Positions 48,439-58,397 of a stretch of 64,000 bases of DNA are shown here, piece by piece. The stretch's first letter is position 1, and the number at the start of each line of letters is the position of its first letter. Under the pieces are notes generated by a model. The model saw nothing but the letters and a program-made list of their open reading frames with translations, was not told where the DNA came from and searched no databases. Source of the stretch: CAVZLD01 sp963776055 (GTDB taxonomy: Bacteria > Planctomycetota > Planctomycetia > Pirellulales > Pirellulaceae); NCBI GenBank assembly GCA_963776055.1, contig CAVZLD010000014.1:558001-622000 (forward strand), given 5' to 3'. A program made the position numbers and the translations under genes.

Positions 48439-50262
48439 CTACGGCTTAGCCTCTTCGCGCGCTTCGCTTTCCTGTTGTTGCTTTTCCGTCTTTTCGAGCT
48501 GCATGTCTGCCACTCGCTGGAATTCACGAAGGATCTCCAGCGGTTCTTCCTGGTTAACGATCGCATCCCGGTTAGAGCGGTACAAACCCAAAAGATGCTG
48601 GGCCCGCCAATGGGAAGCCTTTGCTTGCTGCAAGGCGGCTTTGGCTTTCGCAAGTTCGGCCCCGGATACTTGCCCCGCGTTGTGCTGCTGCGATACCTGT
48701 TCATATTGTTCTTCGACGATTCGCAGTGCCGAAGCTTGTTGTTCACAACGGACTTGATGCAGCATCATGTTGCCATCGTACTCCTCGGCCAACACGCGCA
48801 ACTGCTCTTGCGCCTGCACGGCCCGCAAGCGGCCTCGCGTACGCATCAATTCATCATTGACTGACCGGGCAGCCATTTCGGCTGCTTCGGAGACATCGGC
48901 CAAAATTTCCTGCCGTTGCCGAGCATAGTCGCTGGGCAGCTTCTGCGGCCAGGGCTCTGCCAACAGCGGGTGGGGCCGGGAAGACGGCGGCATGGCGTTC
49001 GTCGTCTGGACGGGCGGCTCCAAGATGGGAGCGAGTGCAGACGGAGTAGTTGCGGGCACGGACTCAGGCGGTCGGGAACCGCTCGATGACGACGGAACTG
49101 GATTAGCAGTCCTCCTCGGTGGAACGGGAAACCATTGAGTTTGCTCCGAAGACTGCAGTCTGAGGATCGGCTGCGCTTGAACCAGAAGGTAAATCAGGCG
49201 ATCGCCGTTGCCCAAGGGCCATGGACCGCAGACTCCCATGCTTTCCGGCGTGATCTCAACGTCTGCTTGGACCTGATGCCTGGCGATGTCACGGTTGCTT
49301 CCGGAGTTGGTTGGAGCAGTCTCGAGCGTGATTTCGGCGTCCATCGACATTTTCAAGAGACCATTTTCCCATTGTTCTGGTGAAACCGCGATGCTCAGAC
49401 GACATTGTCTGCCGTCCGCGTAGATTTGGTTCTGCAAGCTTGCCTCGCGGCCGAGTGTCGTGACCAGCGTCGGGTCTGCCAGAATCCGAAGGGCGTCACC
49501 CGCGATGTACGGTTCCAGCAACGCATTGAACTTCTCACCGGCAGGCTTCACGGTCGCAGGAACACCGGTCCGGTCACGATTCGACGGCAACTCCAACTTA
49601 CCGGCGATCTCGCGTGTCACATGGAATAGTCGCAGTTGAATCTGAAACTCCTTGGTAGGAACAGGGCGATCGCTCAAGCCCGAAGATCGCTCGCGGCGAA
49701 ACACACGCCGATCCACATTTGGCTTTTCAGGAAGATCGATGGAAACCGGCGGAGGGTGAAAAACCGAGACGGAAGGACGAGGAACGACATGCAGCACGTC
49801 GCCCTGCGGCACCGGCAAGTTGCGCATCCCAAGTCTGCTCCGGATGCAACAGGTCCTCGATCGCGCCGATTCACGATCTGCTCGCGCTGCTCGTGTCGCT
49901 TTTCGATCCGCTGCTCGATGTTCTGGAGACGTTCGCGCAACTTTACGACTTCCTTTTCCTGCAATTGCTGACGCAAATCGAAGGCGGTGTTAACGCTGTT
50001 ACGCAACTGCTGCTTGATCTGGTCACGTCGCGACGCATTCTCCGAATCGTCGCTCAGGATCCCGTGTGCTTTCGATAGTTGAAGCGATTCTCGCTCCGCC
50101 GCTTCGTACCGCTGCCGCAGCTCGCGCCGATTCGGGCCGCGGTATGTAGCCCAATGGAGATGTCGGGCGAACGGGCGGAGGGGCGGATGTTTGAGAAGCC
50201 CCAAGCAGGATGGCTGCCGAAGCAACCAGTATCCCTTGTCGCAGCCAGAGAGTAGCCAACAT
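48439..50262 (-). CDS. exported coiled-coil protein, function unknown, frameshifted
   Basis: The first frame (ATG 50262) gives a signal peptide (RQGILVASAAILLGASQTSA). A second frame gives a coiled coil (RRELRQRYEAAERESLQLSK; VVKLRERLQNIEQRIEKRHE), and the third, from about 49827, the rest: KEFQIQLRLFHVTREIAGKL, NALLEPYIAGDALRILADPT and VTTLGREASLQNQIY, which resembles the N-terminal part of secretin-like proteins with error-prone support, then a Pro/Ser linker and a second coiled coil (LRAVQAQEQLRVLAEEYDGN; ELAKAKAALQQAKASHWRAQ). Frames join near 50150, 49870 and 49830. About 605 residues. I cannot assign a family firmly. It lies downstream of the sigma/kinase pair on the same strand, with about 170 bases between. 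Confidence 0.55.
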
Positions 50263-50434
50263 GGTTCACTCCTTCGTTCTTTTTATCGATTGGATTGGAT
50301 TCGAGCGGTTTTGGAACGGGCCCATCCGGAAATTCCCTTGCGTATTGGCGGGTGGATTCACCAGCAGCCATCGCGTTTCCAGTTCTAACCGCCGCGTGGC
50401 AAGATCCAGTTCGCGAAGTCCCTGACCAAGACCG

Positions 50435-51808
50435 TCATCCCAGCGAAACGCCTCGGCGCGGAGAAGGGGAAGAGAGTGGATCAGACGCGTTCAACGGTCG
50501 CTGTGAATCTTCTGGCGCTCCTGTAACCCGGTTCCAGCGGCCGACAGCGAAGTAACCGATGGTCGGACAGAAACAAGAGTGCGCCCGCAGCAGCAAGCGC
50601 AGTGGCGGGCGGACGCCGACGCCGACCGGCTGAAGCCGTCGATGCCTGCAAATCCCTCGGTAACGGAATCGCCGTGGGCTGCTGCAAATGGGCCAAACAC
50701 TGTTCCAGTAGTTGCGCAACTTCCTGAGCGGATCCGTACCGGTCCGCGGGTGACTTGGCAAGCAGCTTCTGGATGATTCGTTCGAGCCACTCCGGCACGT
50801 CACTGTTGATCTGTCGCAAGCTGGGCGGCGGGCGGTCACTGATCCGGCGCAAGACACCCATCGTCGTTCGTGCACGGAACGGGGGCCGCCCCGTGCACAT
50901 GGCGTACATCACGCTGCCCAGGCTAAACAGATCGCTGCGATGATCGATCGACTCGCCGCAAGTCTGTTCCGGTGACATGTACTGCGGCGTGCCGGCCAGA
51001 ATTCCGGTGCGAGTTACATTCGCATCGTCGACGGCACGGGCTAGGCCGAAATCGGAGATGCACACCCGATCGACGTCTTCCTCGAGCAGGATGTTCGCCG
51101 GTTTGACGTCGCGGTGCACAATGCCTTGGGCGTGAGCTGCCGACAGACCTTGCGCCGTCTGCATCCCAATGCGGAGGATCTCTTTGGTTCCAACGGGCCC
51201 TGCTCGTCCAATCGAGCCTGGAGCGAACGGCCGGCGACAAACGGCATGACCAGGTACGGCAACTTGTCTTTGGATTCGACGTTATGAATTGGCAGCACAT
51301 GTTCATGCACGATCGCAGCCGCGGCTTGTGCCTCGCGAGCAAATCTTGCTCGCGCGGCACCGCTCCCAGCCAGGTGCGGAGCCAAAACCTTAATGGCCAC
51401 CGGTCGGTGCAATTCCGTATCGAAGCCCTTGAACACGAATCCCATGCCGCCCGACCCGATCACCCGTTCCATCTCGTAGCGACCCAGCCGACCCAACATC
51501 TCGGGATGACTCGGTGCAGCAAGAAAATCCAGCGATAGTGGTTCACACGTGCCGGGCAAATCGCGATCTAGCGAAGAATCCACCGCCACGACAATCGACC
51601 TTTCGCAACTCGAGTCGAGCAGTCCTTCGTCCAAGTCCTCCCGCAGAAAATCATGTGTCTCCGACCACCAGGAATCGTCTCCGGCTAACTCCAGTAACCG
51701 AGCCTGGCAACGAGTACATGTACTCAAATGGCTCGTCACTTCGTCGTCCAAGATCTCCGCGTCGGATGTCGCCAGCAGTTGGCTCAGTTGAGCGTCATTG
51801 CAGCGCAT
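50435..51808 (-). CDS. Ser/Thr protein kinase with N-terminal anti-sigma-type zinc finger, frameshifted
   Basis: The ATG at 51808 has GAAGGGA upstream. His27, Cys31 and Cys34 (SHLSTCTRC) form the H-x3-C-x2-C zinc-binding anti-sigma motif. The kinase follows: RYEMERVIGSGGMGFVFKGF (glycine loop), RPVAIKVLAPH (Lys), then after a shift near 51190 AQGIVHRDVKPANILLEEDV (catalytic loop), ISDFGLARAVDDANVTRTGI and GTPQYMSPEQTCGESIDHRS. After the kinase, one membrane helix (ATALAAAGALLFLS joining TIGYFAVGRWN near 50570) ends it, so little or nothing is outside the membrane. Its start overlaps the sigma gene by 14 bases. I infer that it holds the sigma factor and may control it by phosphorylation. Confidence 0.85.
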
Positions 51809-52423
51809 GGTCGTAATTCCCTTCGTCGTCCTGGTCTTCGAAATCTTGCACGGTCGTCCGCAGTCGAGCGAGAACACGACTGCGTGCCACATACACCGCA
51901 CCAACGGTCAGGCCCAGTTCTTCGGCCACACGGGCTGCCGATCGATCCTCCACACTCGTGCTCCAAAACGCCTGCCAGGTTGGCGGGCTGCACCTGCTCG
52001 TCGAACTTGCTGGGCAGCCCGCCAGAATAGCTGCCGCCGGTATTCCCGCTCGATCTCGGCCGACAGGTCCGCCTGCGGGTCCGCTTGCTGCTGCATCCGA
52101 AAAGCCATCGAAGACCCGCCCTGGCCAATCGGCAAGTGAGGCCGACGTCGAAGCTGATCGACCAATCGGTTGCGGAGCACTCGAAACAACCAGGAACGAA
52201 AACGCCCCGGCCCACTCGGATCCCAACTGCCGACCGCTCGAGCCACAGCCATTAACACGTCCTGCACCAGGTCCCGCGCATCCTCGTGCTGCCAGCCTCG
52301 CCGGCGAGCCATCCGATAAATGACCGGTTCGTACAACATCGTGAATCGATGCCATGCCGCCACATCGTCACGATCACGAAGTCGCAGAATCAAGCTGACG
52401 CGAGTGTCGGGAACGTGACTCAT
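51795..52423 (-). CDS. ECF-type RNA polymerase sigma-70 family factor, frameshifted
   Basis: Region 2 is clear: WHRFTMLYEPVIYRMARRRG, WQHEDARDLVQDVLMAVARA and PGRFRSWLFRVLRNRLVDQL, the last being the -10 recognition part. Two shifts near 52010 and 51975 (one of them an extra A in GCCAACCTGG, which restores TWQAFW) lead to region 4: DRSAARVAEELGLTVGAVYV with ARSRVLARLRTTVQDF. About 205 residues. Planctomycetes often pair such ECF factors with membrane kinases; here the sigma stop overlaps the kinase start by 14 bases, so they are co-translated. The target promoters are unknown. Confidence 0.87.
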
Positions 52424-53000
52424 TGAATCGACTGTGGAGCGTTGCCAGAAACACCATGCACCACGCGGCGGCCGGTCGCTTTTTGCTCGGAGTCGCCATG
52501 GGGTCGCATTGATTGTCTCTGTGCGTTCAACCCAAATGCACGCAAATCATGGCGGTCGTCCGTGCCATGCCATCGAGACTACCATGAACACGCAGCCGAA
52601 GCGGATTCCTTTCACCGGTCCGGAAAAAATTTTGCGTCAAAGCCAGGCATCGCATTTTCGGCGGCGGGCAGCAACGCCGTTGCGGCGTGAGTCTGCAACG
52701 CCAGGGATTCTGGTAGGTGAAGAGCGGAACACAGCGGAGCACAGGCCGAGGAGTCTATCTGCAGCAAAGGGGGGACGGCGAACGGCCTGGGAGACGGAGG
52801 AAGGAGACAGTTTGGAAAACGGAAGAAAGGAACGGCCCGGTAGGCCACTGAACAAGACGGCCTGGAAGGCCAATGAACGAGACGGCCTGGAAGGCCATCC
52901 TACGGGGCATCCCCGTTGACAGAGCATGCTGCGAGCTGCAGGATGAGGCCTCTGCGAGCTGCTGCTTCGCTTTTGCCTTGGTAACGGAAGGCCCCTGTTG
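52424..53000. other. divergent intergenic region ending in a 25-bp repeat array
   Basis: This 0.58-kb gap separates the sigma gene (minus) from the LRR gene (plus). The left 0.4 kb shows nothing recognisable; the right part has the CTTCCAG-family array (52831-52905), preceded by a decayed unit. Promoters for both flanking genes should lie here. Confidence 0.5.
52831..52905 (-). repeat. 25-bp tandem repeat, CTTCCAG family, three units
   Basis: GACGGCCTGGAAGGCCA starts at 52856 and 52881, exactly 25 bp apart, and a decayed unit (AACGGCCCGGTAGGCCA) begins at 52831. The core CCTGGAAG is the reverse complement of the core at 22219-22329, and the flanking positions also align, so both are the same family. 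Confidence 0.88.
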
Positions 53001-54359
53001 ATGATTCCTCGCCTGCAACGTTCCCTCCTGCTTCTCGTGCTTGGCCTCGGCATGTTGGGTATCTCGAGTTGTGCAAAACCCAATGCCGACCGGGACGATC
53101 CGTCTGCCTCGTCGTCATCTGCCAACGGGAGCCAAGCTCCATCAGACAGCAAAATGGCCAATGAGGCGGAGCTGATCCAGGAACTTAGAAAACGGCGAAT
53201 CGAACTGCAATTTGACGCAGACCAGAACCTGATCGCGGTTCTTTCTACCGATACTCCCAGCGTCGTACCGTTGACGGATACCGATTTACCGAGACTCGAG
53301 AGACTTTCGACACTGCAGCGGCTCAAGCTTTTCGGCGAACAGGTCACCGATCAAGGAATGGCCTCGATCGCCAAGTTGGCGGGACTGAAGGAACTGACGC
53401 TGGAACAAACGGCTGTCACAGATCAAGGCCTGCAAGAACTACGGGCACTGCCGAGTCTCAGCAAAGTGGAACTACCCCACAGCAAAGTAACAGATGCCGG
53501 AGTTCAATATCTATCGGAATTGCCGAAGCTGCGCTCGCTGCAATTACTCGCTTCCGCCACGAGCGACGAAGGCGTGAAGCACCTGACGCAGATGACGCAA
53601 ATCGTTTTGCTCGATCTGCGAGAAACACAAGTCACGGACGCTGGACTGGCCCATCTGAAAGACCTCACTCAGATGAAAAGCTTGAAACTCTCCGGTGACG
53701 ACATCACAAGCGACGGCATGGTTCATCTACAGCAAATGAATGACCTCAAGTCGCTGCAACTCGACCCGTGTGCTGTCGGTGACGACGGCCTGCGGCACTT
53801 GCTGGGATTGAAGAATCTCGAGGAGCTCTACCTTTTTCGCACGCAAATCGGCGACGACGGCGTGGCCGTACTCAGAGAGTTCCCGAAGCTGCGGATCCTG
53901 CGACTGCGCGATGCGAGGATTTCTGATGAGGGGGTCAAGCATCTATCGGAGCTGCCCGCGTTGCAGAGTCTCGATCTAAGCGAATCGCCCGTTGGCGAAC
54001 AAGATCTTACGGGATTGGTAGGTCTGGCAAATCTGCAGAAACTGAACCTCTATGCCACCAAGACGAATGACGAAACGCTGGAGGCCGTCGGCCAGCTCAC
54101 TTCGCTGACCTGGCTGAACCTCGACAAGACCGCCATCACGGATGCCGGATTGGCGTACCTCACGCCGCTACGAAACGTGAAGTGGCTGCACCTCGGTTCC
54201 AATCACCTCACCGATGCCTGCGTTGATCCCTTGTCACGGTTGAAATCCGTGGAAACTCTGATCTTAACGCGCATGCCGGAAATCTCCGCCGAGAGTCAGA
54301 CCAAACTGCAGGAGGCACTACCGGCCTGCCAACTGGATTTTGCGCTATCGCCCGAATAA
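53001..54359 (+). CDS. leucine-rich-repeat lipoprotein
   Basis: The 452-residue protein has a lipoprotein signal (LLLLVLGLGMLGISSC, residues about 9-24). After a short acidic Ser-rich linker, residues 75 to 445 are some 15 leucine-rich repeats of about 24 residues of the type VTDAGLAHLKDLTQMKSLKL, VTDQGLQELRALPSLSKVEL and ITDAGLAYLTPLRNVKWLHL, the form common in planctomycetes. GGAAGG lies 9 bases before the ATG. LRR surfaces bind proteins; the ligand is unknown, and the lipid anchor suggests it is held in the envelope. The DJ-1-like gene starts 15 bases after the stop and is probably co-transcribed. Confidence 0.88.
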   Translation: MIPRLQRSLLLLVLGLGMLGISSCAKPNADRDDPSASSSSANGSQAPSDSKMANEAELIQELRKRRIELQFDADQNLIAVLSTDTPSVVPLTDTDLPRLERLSTLQRLKLFGEQVTDQGMASIAKLAGLKELTLEQTAVTDQGLQELRALPSLSKVELPHSKVTDAGVQYLSELPKLRSLQLLASATSDEGVKHLTQMTQIVLLDLRETQVTDAGLAHLKDLTQMKSLKLSGDDITSDGMVHLQQMNDLKSLQLDPCAVGDDGLRHLLGLKNLEELYLFRTQIGDDGVAVLREFPKLRILRLRDARISDEGVKHLSELPALQSLDLSESPVGEQDLTGLVGLANLQKLNLYATKTNDETLEAVGQLTSLTWLNLDKTAITDAGLAYLTPLRNVKWLHLGSNHLTDACVDPLSRLKSVETLILTRMPEISAESQTKLQEALPACQLDFALSPE

Positions 54360-54374
54360 CCGGAGGAGCCCGCG

Positions 54375-54944
54375 ATGACTCGCATCTTGATGCCGATCGG
54401 CGACGCTACCGAGGCGCTCGATACCTTCTATCCGTTTTTCCGGCTGCCGGAAGAAGGTTGGGAGCTCGTCGTCGCGGGTCCAGAAGCGAGGCTGTATCAC
54501 ACGGTGCTGCATGAAATCCCACCCGATTCGTCCATCCCGTGGGATCTCACGCAGGAGCGGCCGGGGTATCACATTCGTGCGACGGCGGCGTTTCGCGACC
54601 TGCGATCCGAGGATTACGCAGGCCTGTTTCTGTCGGGTGGGCGAGCACCGGAGTACTTGCGCTACGACCAGGATCTGCTGCGAATCACGCGGGAGATTTG
54701 CGAAGCCGGAAAGCCGGTCGGCTGCGTCTGTCACGGAATCGAAATCCTCACGGCCGCCAATTGTATCCAGGGCCGCCAGGTTACCACCGTCGCCAAGTGC
54801 GCGCTGGATGCCCAGCAGGGTGGCGCCGACTACGTGGACCAAGAGGTCGTTGTCGATGGCAACCTCGTCACGGCTCGGACCTGGCACGACAACACCGCGC
54901 TGCTGCGGGAGTTCATTCGTCTGCTGCGGTCCGTCGCATCCTGA
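54375..54944 (+). CDS. DJ-1/PfpI family protein
   Basis: A 189-residue cytoplasmic protein of the DJ-1/PfpI/ThiJ superfamily. ILMPIGDATEALDTFYPFFR is the N-terminal strand and loop, DLRSEDYAGLFLSGGRAPEY the characteristic nucleophile-preceding segment, and AGKPVGCVCHGIEILTAANC holds the nucleophilic Cys119 followed by His120. VYVDQEVVVDGNLVTARTWH-like sequence (DYVDQEVVVDGNLVTARTWH) is the usual C-terminal motif. Members include proteases, glyoxalases and stress chaperones; I cannot choose among them. GGAGGAG is 6 bases before the ATG. It forms a likely two-gene operon with the LRR lipoprotein. Confidence 0.88.
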   Translation: MTRILMPIGDATEALDTFYPFFRLPEEGWELVVAGPEARLYHTVLHEIPPDSSIPWDLTQERPGYHIRATAAFRDLRSEDYAGLFLSGGRAPEYLRYDQDLLRITREICEAGKPVGCVCHGIEILTAANCIQGRQVTTVAKCALDAQQGGADYVDQEVVVDGNLVTARTWHDNTALLREFIRLLRSVAS

Positions 54945-54980
54945 ACGTGGCATTCGTTCTTGGACCGTGATCCTGCGAAG

Positions 54981-55085
54981 GCAGGGTGGGCACAGCGATG
55001 GTAGGGTGGGCACAGCCAGCGACGCGAGCGCATGCCCACCGGAAAACGCGACTGGTGGGCTTGCGCTTCGCTGAGCCCACCCTAC
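54981..55085. repeat. inverted pair of GGTGGGC hairpin repeats plus a partial copy
   Basis: A 40-bp copy (55001-55040, starting GTAGGGTGGGCACAG) faces a 32-bp copy (55054-55085, ending CTGAGCCCACCCTAC). A partial direct copy (GCAGGGTGGGCACAGCGATG) precedes it at 54981. The arrangement equals that at 48167-48267. Confidence 0.88.
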
Positions 55086-55176
55086 AAGACTACAAGACGG
55101 AGCCCACGGGGCAAAGCTTGCGGCTGGGCGTATCGCGATCGTCCGCGCTGCGGAACCCACCAACGGCGGAAAACGC

Positions 55177-56377
55177 TTATCGATTCACGCGGCGAACCGC
55201 CTGCATCGCATTCCGAGCCATCGACTGCACAGACGCAGGGAACGCCTTGCTGGAGAGCTTTGTCAGCTCAAACATAATCTTCCGCCGAGGATGCTCACTT
55301 AAAGCATAACGGCTCTGCATCAAGGCCAAGAGTGCCGCGTCGCGCAGTTGCGAATCCGGTGATTGCAGCGCCACCAGGATGGTCTCGGCCGGCGCGTCCG
55401 TCAGGGCCAAAACCAACTCGACCAACTCCCCGTTCTCTTGCAAGCCGTGTCGAGCAACGATTGCAGCCGCGCTCTCTTGGCTGCCGCGGCGAATTGCCGA
55501 GCCAACGATCGCGGAGCGCCATGATCCGCCGATAATGCGGCGCCGATGCGGGTACGTCCTTCCCCAGGTGATCGATTGCATACTGGCTTAACGAAGGGTC
55601 CTGAATCTTTTGCAGCAGGTTGATCAATTTGCCAGCCAACACACCCACCGGACAGCTCGCATGCAATTGCGCGGACTTGTTCAGACCCCGCACGACCGCC
55701 GGAATCCCGTCCGGCCCCATCGCCATGAACCGTCGATGGGCTTTCTGACCGGCCAATCCGCGAAGCTGTCCGATATCGAATGCGATGAAGTCATCAACAA
55801 TCCGGTCCTGCGGACTGTTCACCTCCAGCCGGCAAATCCGAAATGCGGCCGCAGCGGCTGGGCCACCACGGAACGATGGGCGGCCCGCACCCGGTTGCGG
55901 TTCAAATCGCCGCATACCGCGAAGGCTGCTGACTCGACGGAGGGTTGGCCCTTGCAAGTGGTTCCCAACTTGGCCTTGGCGGCGTCTCGGGCCGCGTGCT
56001 TCTCGGGCTGCGCCTTGGCCGACGAACGGGCCGGGCGTGGCTTCGCCGGCGCCTGTGGGGTTTCTTCCGGTGAGCGACGAACGGTCGCCTCCCCAGGGGG
56101 CAGAGGTTCGGGAGCGGGTATGGCGGCAGAGATCACCAGCGGCTCCTGGCCTCGACTCTGCTCGGCCTCGCCGAAGGAAATGATCAGCGAAATGCCTTTC
56201 GATCCGGATTGCCCTCGCTGACCAGCCCAGGGGCAAGTCAGGGACGCAATCAACAGGAAGCTGGTCAGATGCAGAATCAAGCTGCAGAGCCAGAAAGGCA
56301 CCGCTTGACGCCATTGGCGCAGACCTTTCCCGCCGGCGAAAGCGGGGGTGAAAACGTTCGACCAACGACCGATCCAT
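55177..56377 (-). CDS. membrane-anchored HEAT-like protein, frameshifted
   Basis: The ATG at 56377 opens MDRSLVERFHPRFRRRE, then one membrane helix in a second frame (AVPFWLCSLILHLTSFLLIA) and a Pro/Ala-rich periplasmic-type stretch (PEETPQAPAKPRPARSSAKA). The third part QLRGLAGQKAHRRFMAMGPD, RRFMAMGPDGIPAVVRGLNK and AIVARHGLQENGELVELVLA, then LVALQSPDSQLRDAALLALM, has helical-repeat character like HEAT proteins of planctomycetes. Frames join near 56330, 55830 and 55510. About 395 residues. I do not recognise a catalytic domain; a scaffold role is inferred. No operon partner is evident, since carA ends 380 bases upstream. Confidence 0.5.
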
Positions 56378-56755
56378 GGTGTCGCCCGCGCCACCGTCCG
56401 AGATACCGATCCCGGGATCATTGAGGCAAGTTCGCGATCCCCGGTCGGTCGGTGTGCGATTGCCCCACGGCGAAATCCTCAATGCAAAAGGAAAAACTCC
56501 CCCGGCCGCCCGTGGGAGGGTGGTGTGTCCGCTCCTTGGAAATCACACACCAATTCACTGCACCGCGGCGAATGCTCCTCAGGGGCCAAAACGAAAACGG
56601 GAGATTCCCGAACTTGCGCTGGTCCTCCTGGTTGATTCACTCCGCCGCCGTCAGTAGAAGCTGCACGAGCTCGATCGGGGGGTGGAAAACTCATCTTCCA
56701 CCACCACCTTACGATTGTAAGTGCGAAGTGGGGGGAAACAAGTTAGCCGCGCCGA
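56378..56755. other. intergenic stretch, nothing recognised
   Basis: A 0.38-kb gap between carA and the HEAT-like gene, both on the minus strand. I see no repeat family or terminator with a T-tract. It probably contains the promoter of the HEAT-like gene. Confidence 0.4.
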
Positions 56756-57895
56756 TCAGGCGGAAGTCATCATTTGGCGGAATCGGTCGAACAGGTATCG
56801 GCTATCGTGCGGCCCCGCGGAGGCTTCGGGGTGATATTGAACGGAAAAGGCAGGAAATTGGCGGTGCCGCAATCCGGCGATCGTGTTGTCGTTCAGATTT
56901 CGGTGCGTGACAACGAGCGTGTCCGGCAGTGAGGGCTCTTCGACCGCGAAACCGTGATTCTGGGCGGTAATTTCCACCTTTCCGGAATCGAGTTCCAACA
57001 CGGGTTGATTGGCACCTCGATGGCCGAACTTCAGCTTGAATGTTTTTGCGCCGCACGCCAGCGCCAGCAATTGGTGTCCCAGACAAATCCCAAAGATCGG
57101 TTTTTTTCCGAGAAGTTCCCGAATTGTCTCAATCGCATACTCGACGGGTTCCGGATCGCCCGGTCCGTTGGACAGAAAGATGCCGTCCGGGTGCGTAACG
57201 GAGGACATCTTCGCCGTGGTACCGGTGCCTGGCAGGATCGTGACTCGGCAGCCGAGGTCGTGCAGGTGCCGAGCGATGTTCCATTTCATGCCAAAATCCA
57301 AGGCGACAACATGAGGCGATCGCGCCGCCGACTGACTTTTCGGTTTCCGTCGGATCCTGCAGCACAGCCAGATTCGTTGAGTGATTCATTCCACTCGCGG
57401 GGCTCACTGGGAACCACTTCCCGAACCAGATCGCGTCCGACAAGACCGGGGCTGGCCTGCGCCTTTTCGACCAGGCGTTGGTCGTCCAGTTCTTCCGTGG
57501 ACAGAACCCCGCATCGCTCCCTGACTGCGAATGCGGCGAACGAGGGCTCGAGTGTCAATGCCAGCGAGACCGACAATTCCATGTCTCTGCAGATATTCGT
57601 CAAGTTTTCCATCCGCTCGAAAATTACTGGCCAGTCGACTGTTCTCTCGGACAATGAAGCCCGCCAGATGAGGTTTCCAACTCTCGACGTCGACCTCGTT
57701 CACTCCATAATTCCCGATTTCGGGATAGGTCATCGTGACGATCTGTCCGCGATAGCTCGGGTCGGTCAGAATCTCCTGATATCCGGTCATCGACGTGTTG
57801 AAGCAGACTTCCCCATCCACCTCTCCGGTGGCACCGAACGATTCCCCGGTGAAGACGGTGCCATCTTCCAGCGCGAGTTTAGCAATTTTGTTCAT
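56756..57895 (-). CDS. carA: carbamoyl-phosphate synthase small (glutaminase) subunit
   Basis: CarA provides ammonia to CarB for arginine and pyrimidine synthesis. KLALEDGTVFTGESFGATGE, VCFNTSMTGYQEILTDPSYR and VTMTYPEIGNYGVN are the N-terminal domain; GIVGLAGIDTRALVRRIRSQ follows. After shifts near 57495, 57375 and 57310 the amidotransferase domain appears: VALDFGMKWNIARHL, GIFLSNGPGDPEPVEYAIET, PIFGICLGHQLLALACGAKT with the catalytic Cys, and SVQYHPEASAGPHDSRYLFD with His and Glu. About 378 residues, normal for CarA. I start at ATG 57895; an in-frame ATG 18 bases upstream exists. carB is not in the window. Confidence 0.9.
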
Positions 57896-57906
57896 GGATC
57901 TACCAA

Positions 57907-57935
57907 TTGACATGGACGCGCACCTCGCTCAACTA
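57907..57935 (+). promoter_or_regulatory. possible promoter of the candidate small RNA
   Basis: TTGACA at 57907-57912 is a perfect -35 box; 17 bases downstream the hexamer CAACTA is only a weak -10. The position fits the start of the structured segment that follows. Confidence 0.3.
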
Positions 57936-57936
57936 C

Positions 57937-58149
57937 CGCAGGACTCCAAGGTAGGGCAGTCGCCCGAATTTCTTGGGTGGATCGTTGATTCCTTGGTGCT
58001 GCTCGATGTACGTACCTAAAGTAAGGGGGGAACGCCTCCCGATATCCTCTTGTACGGCTGTGGGTCTTCGAGCGGAATCCCTCGGGACGCCGTTCGAGCA
58101 GCCAAATTGTGGGTCCTTGTTGCGGCGAGCAAGGGCCCATTTTTTTTTG
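57937..58149 (+). ncRNA. candidate structured small RNA, terminator-ended
   Basis: The plus strand between carA and the aminotransferase gene, both transcribed the other way, has no protein-coding character yet ends in a strong intrinsic terminator. Inside it GCTGCTCGA (57998-58006) is perfectly complementary to TCGAGCAGC (58094-58102), and GGGGGGAACGCCTCCC forms a local hairpin. About 210 nt would fit a small RNA. I looked for and did not find the conserved bases of SRP RNA, RNase P RNA, tmRNA or 6S RNA. It could also be a 5' leader or antisense transcript. Family unknown. Confidence 0.35.
58111..58149 (+). terminator. strong intrinsic terminator
   Basis: GGGTCCTTG and CAAGGGCCC form a GC-rich stem with a GCGGC loop, followed after one base by nine T residues. 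It is on the strand opposite to both flanking genes, which is why it points to an independent transcript. Confidence 0.8.
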
Positions 58150-58397
58150 ACAGCAGGTCTTGGTCCGAAACCCGCAGCTGCTGCTCGCAAATCCTCCCCG
58201 TCGGCGACACCGTGGATCGATCCGGCGTAACCGCCCGCCAGGTCTTGCGACGACCAGAAAGGAAGAGCGGAAGGCAGTATAGCGTTCTCGCCCCATTCTG
58301 GCCCAGCGGGGGCCCGTTCAGGCCTCCTCGCCACGGCACTGCACCGCCCTCGACTGCACCGCCCTCGACTGTGTCTCCGTCAAAGGTCTTATCCGGG

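Noticed and set aside
55895..55930. A tRNA T-arm-like GGTTCAAATC
   Set aside because: The flanking bases do not form a five-base stem and no acceptor or anticodon arm can be drawn; it lies within the HEAT-like gene.
57937..58149. Identification of the candidate RNA as 6S, SRP, RNase P or tmRNA
   Set aside because: None of the conserved sequence signatures of these RNAs was found by eye, so I leave the family open.
57933..58339. Minus-strand open frames in the carA upstream region
   Set aside because: One has a plausible-looking tail but no family resemblance along its length and no ribosome site; the terminator and complementarity on the plus strand explain the region better, though not conclusively.
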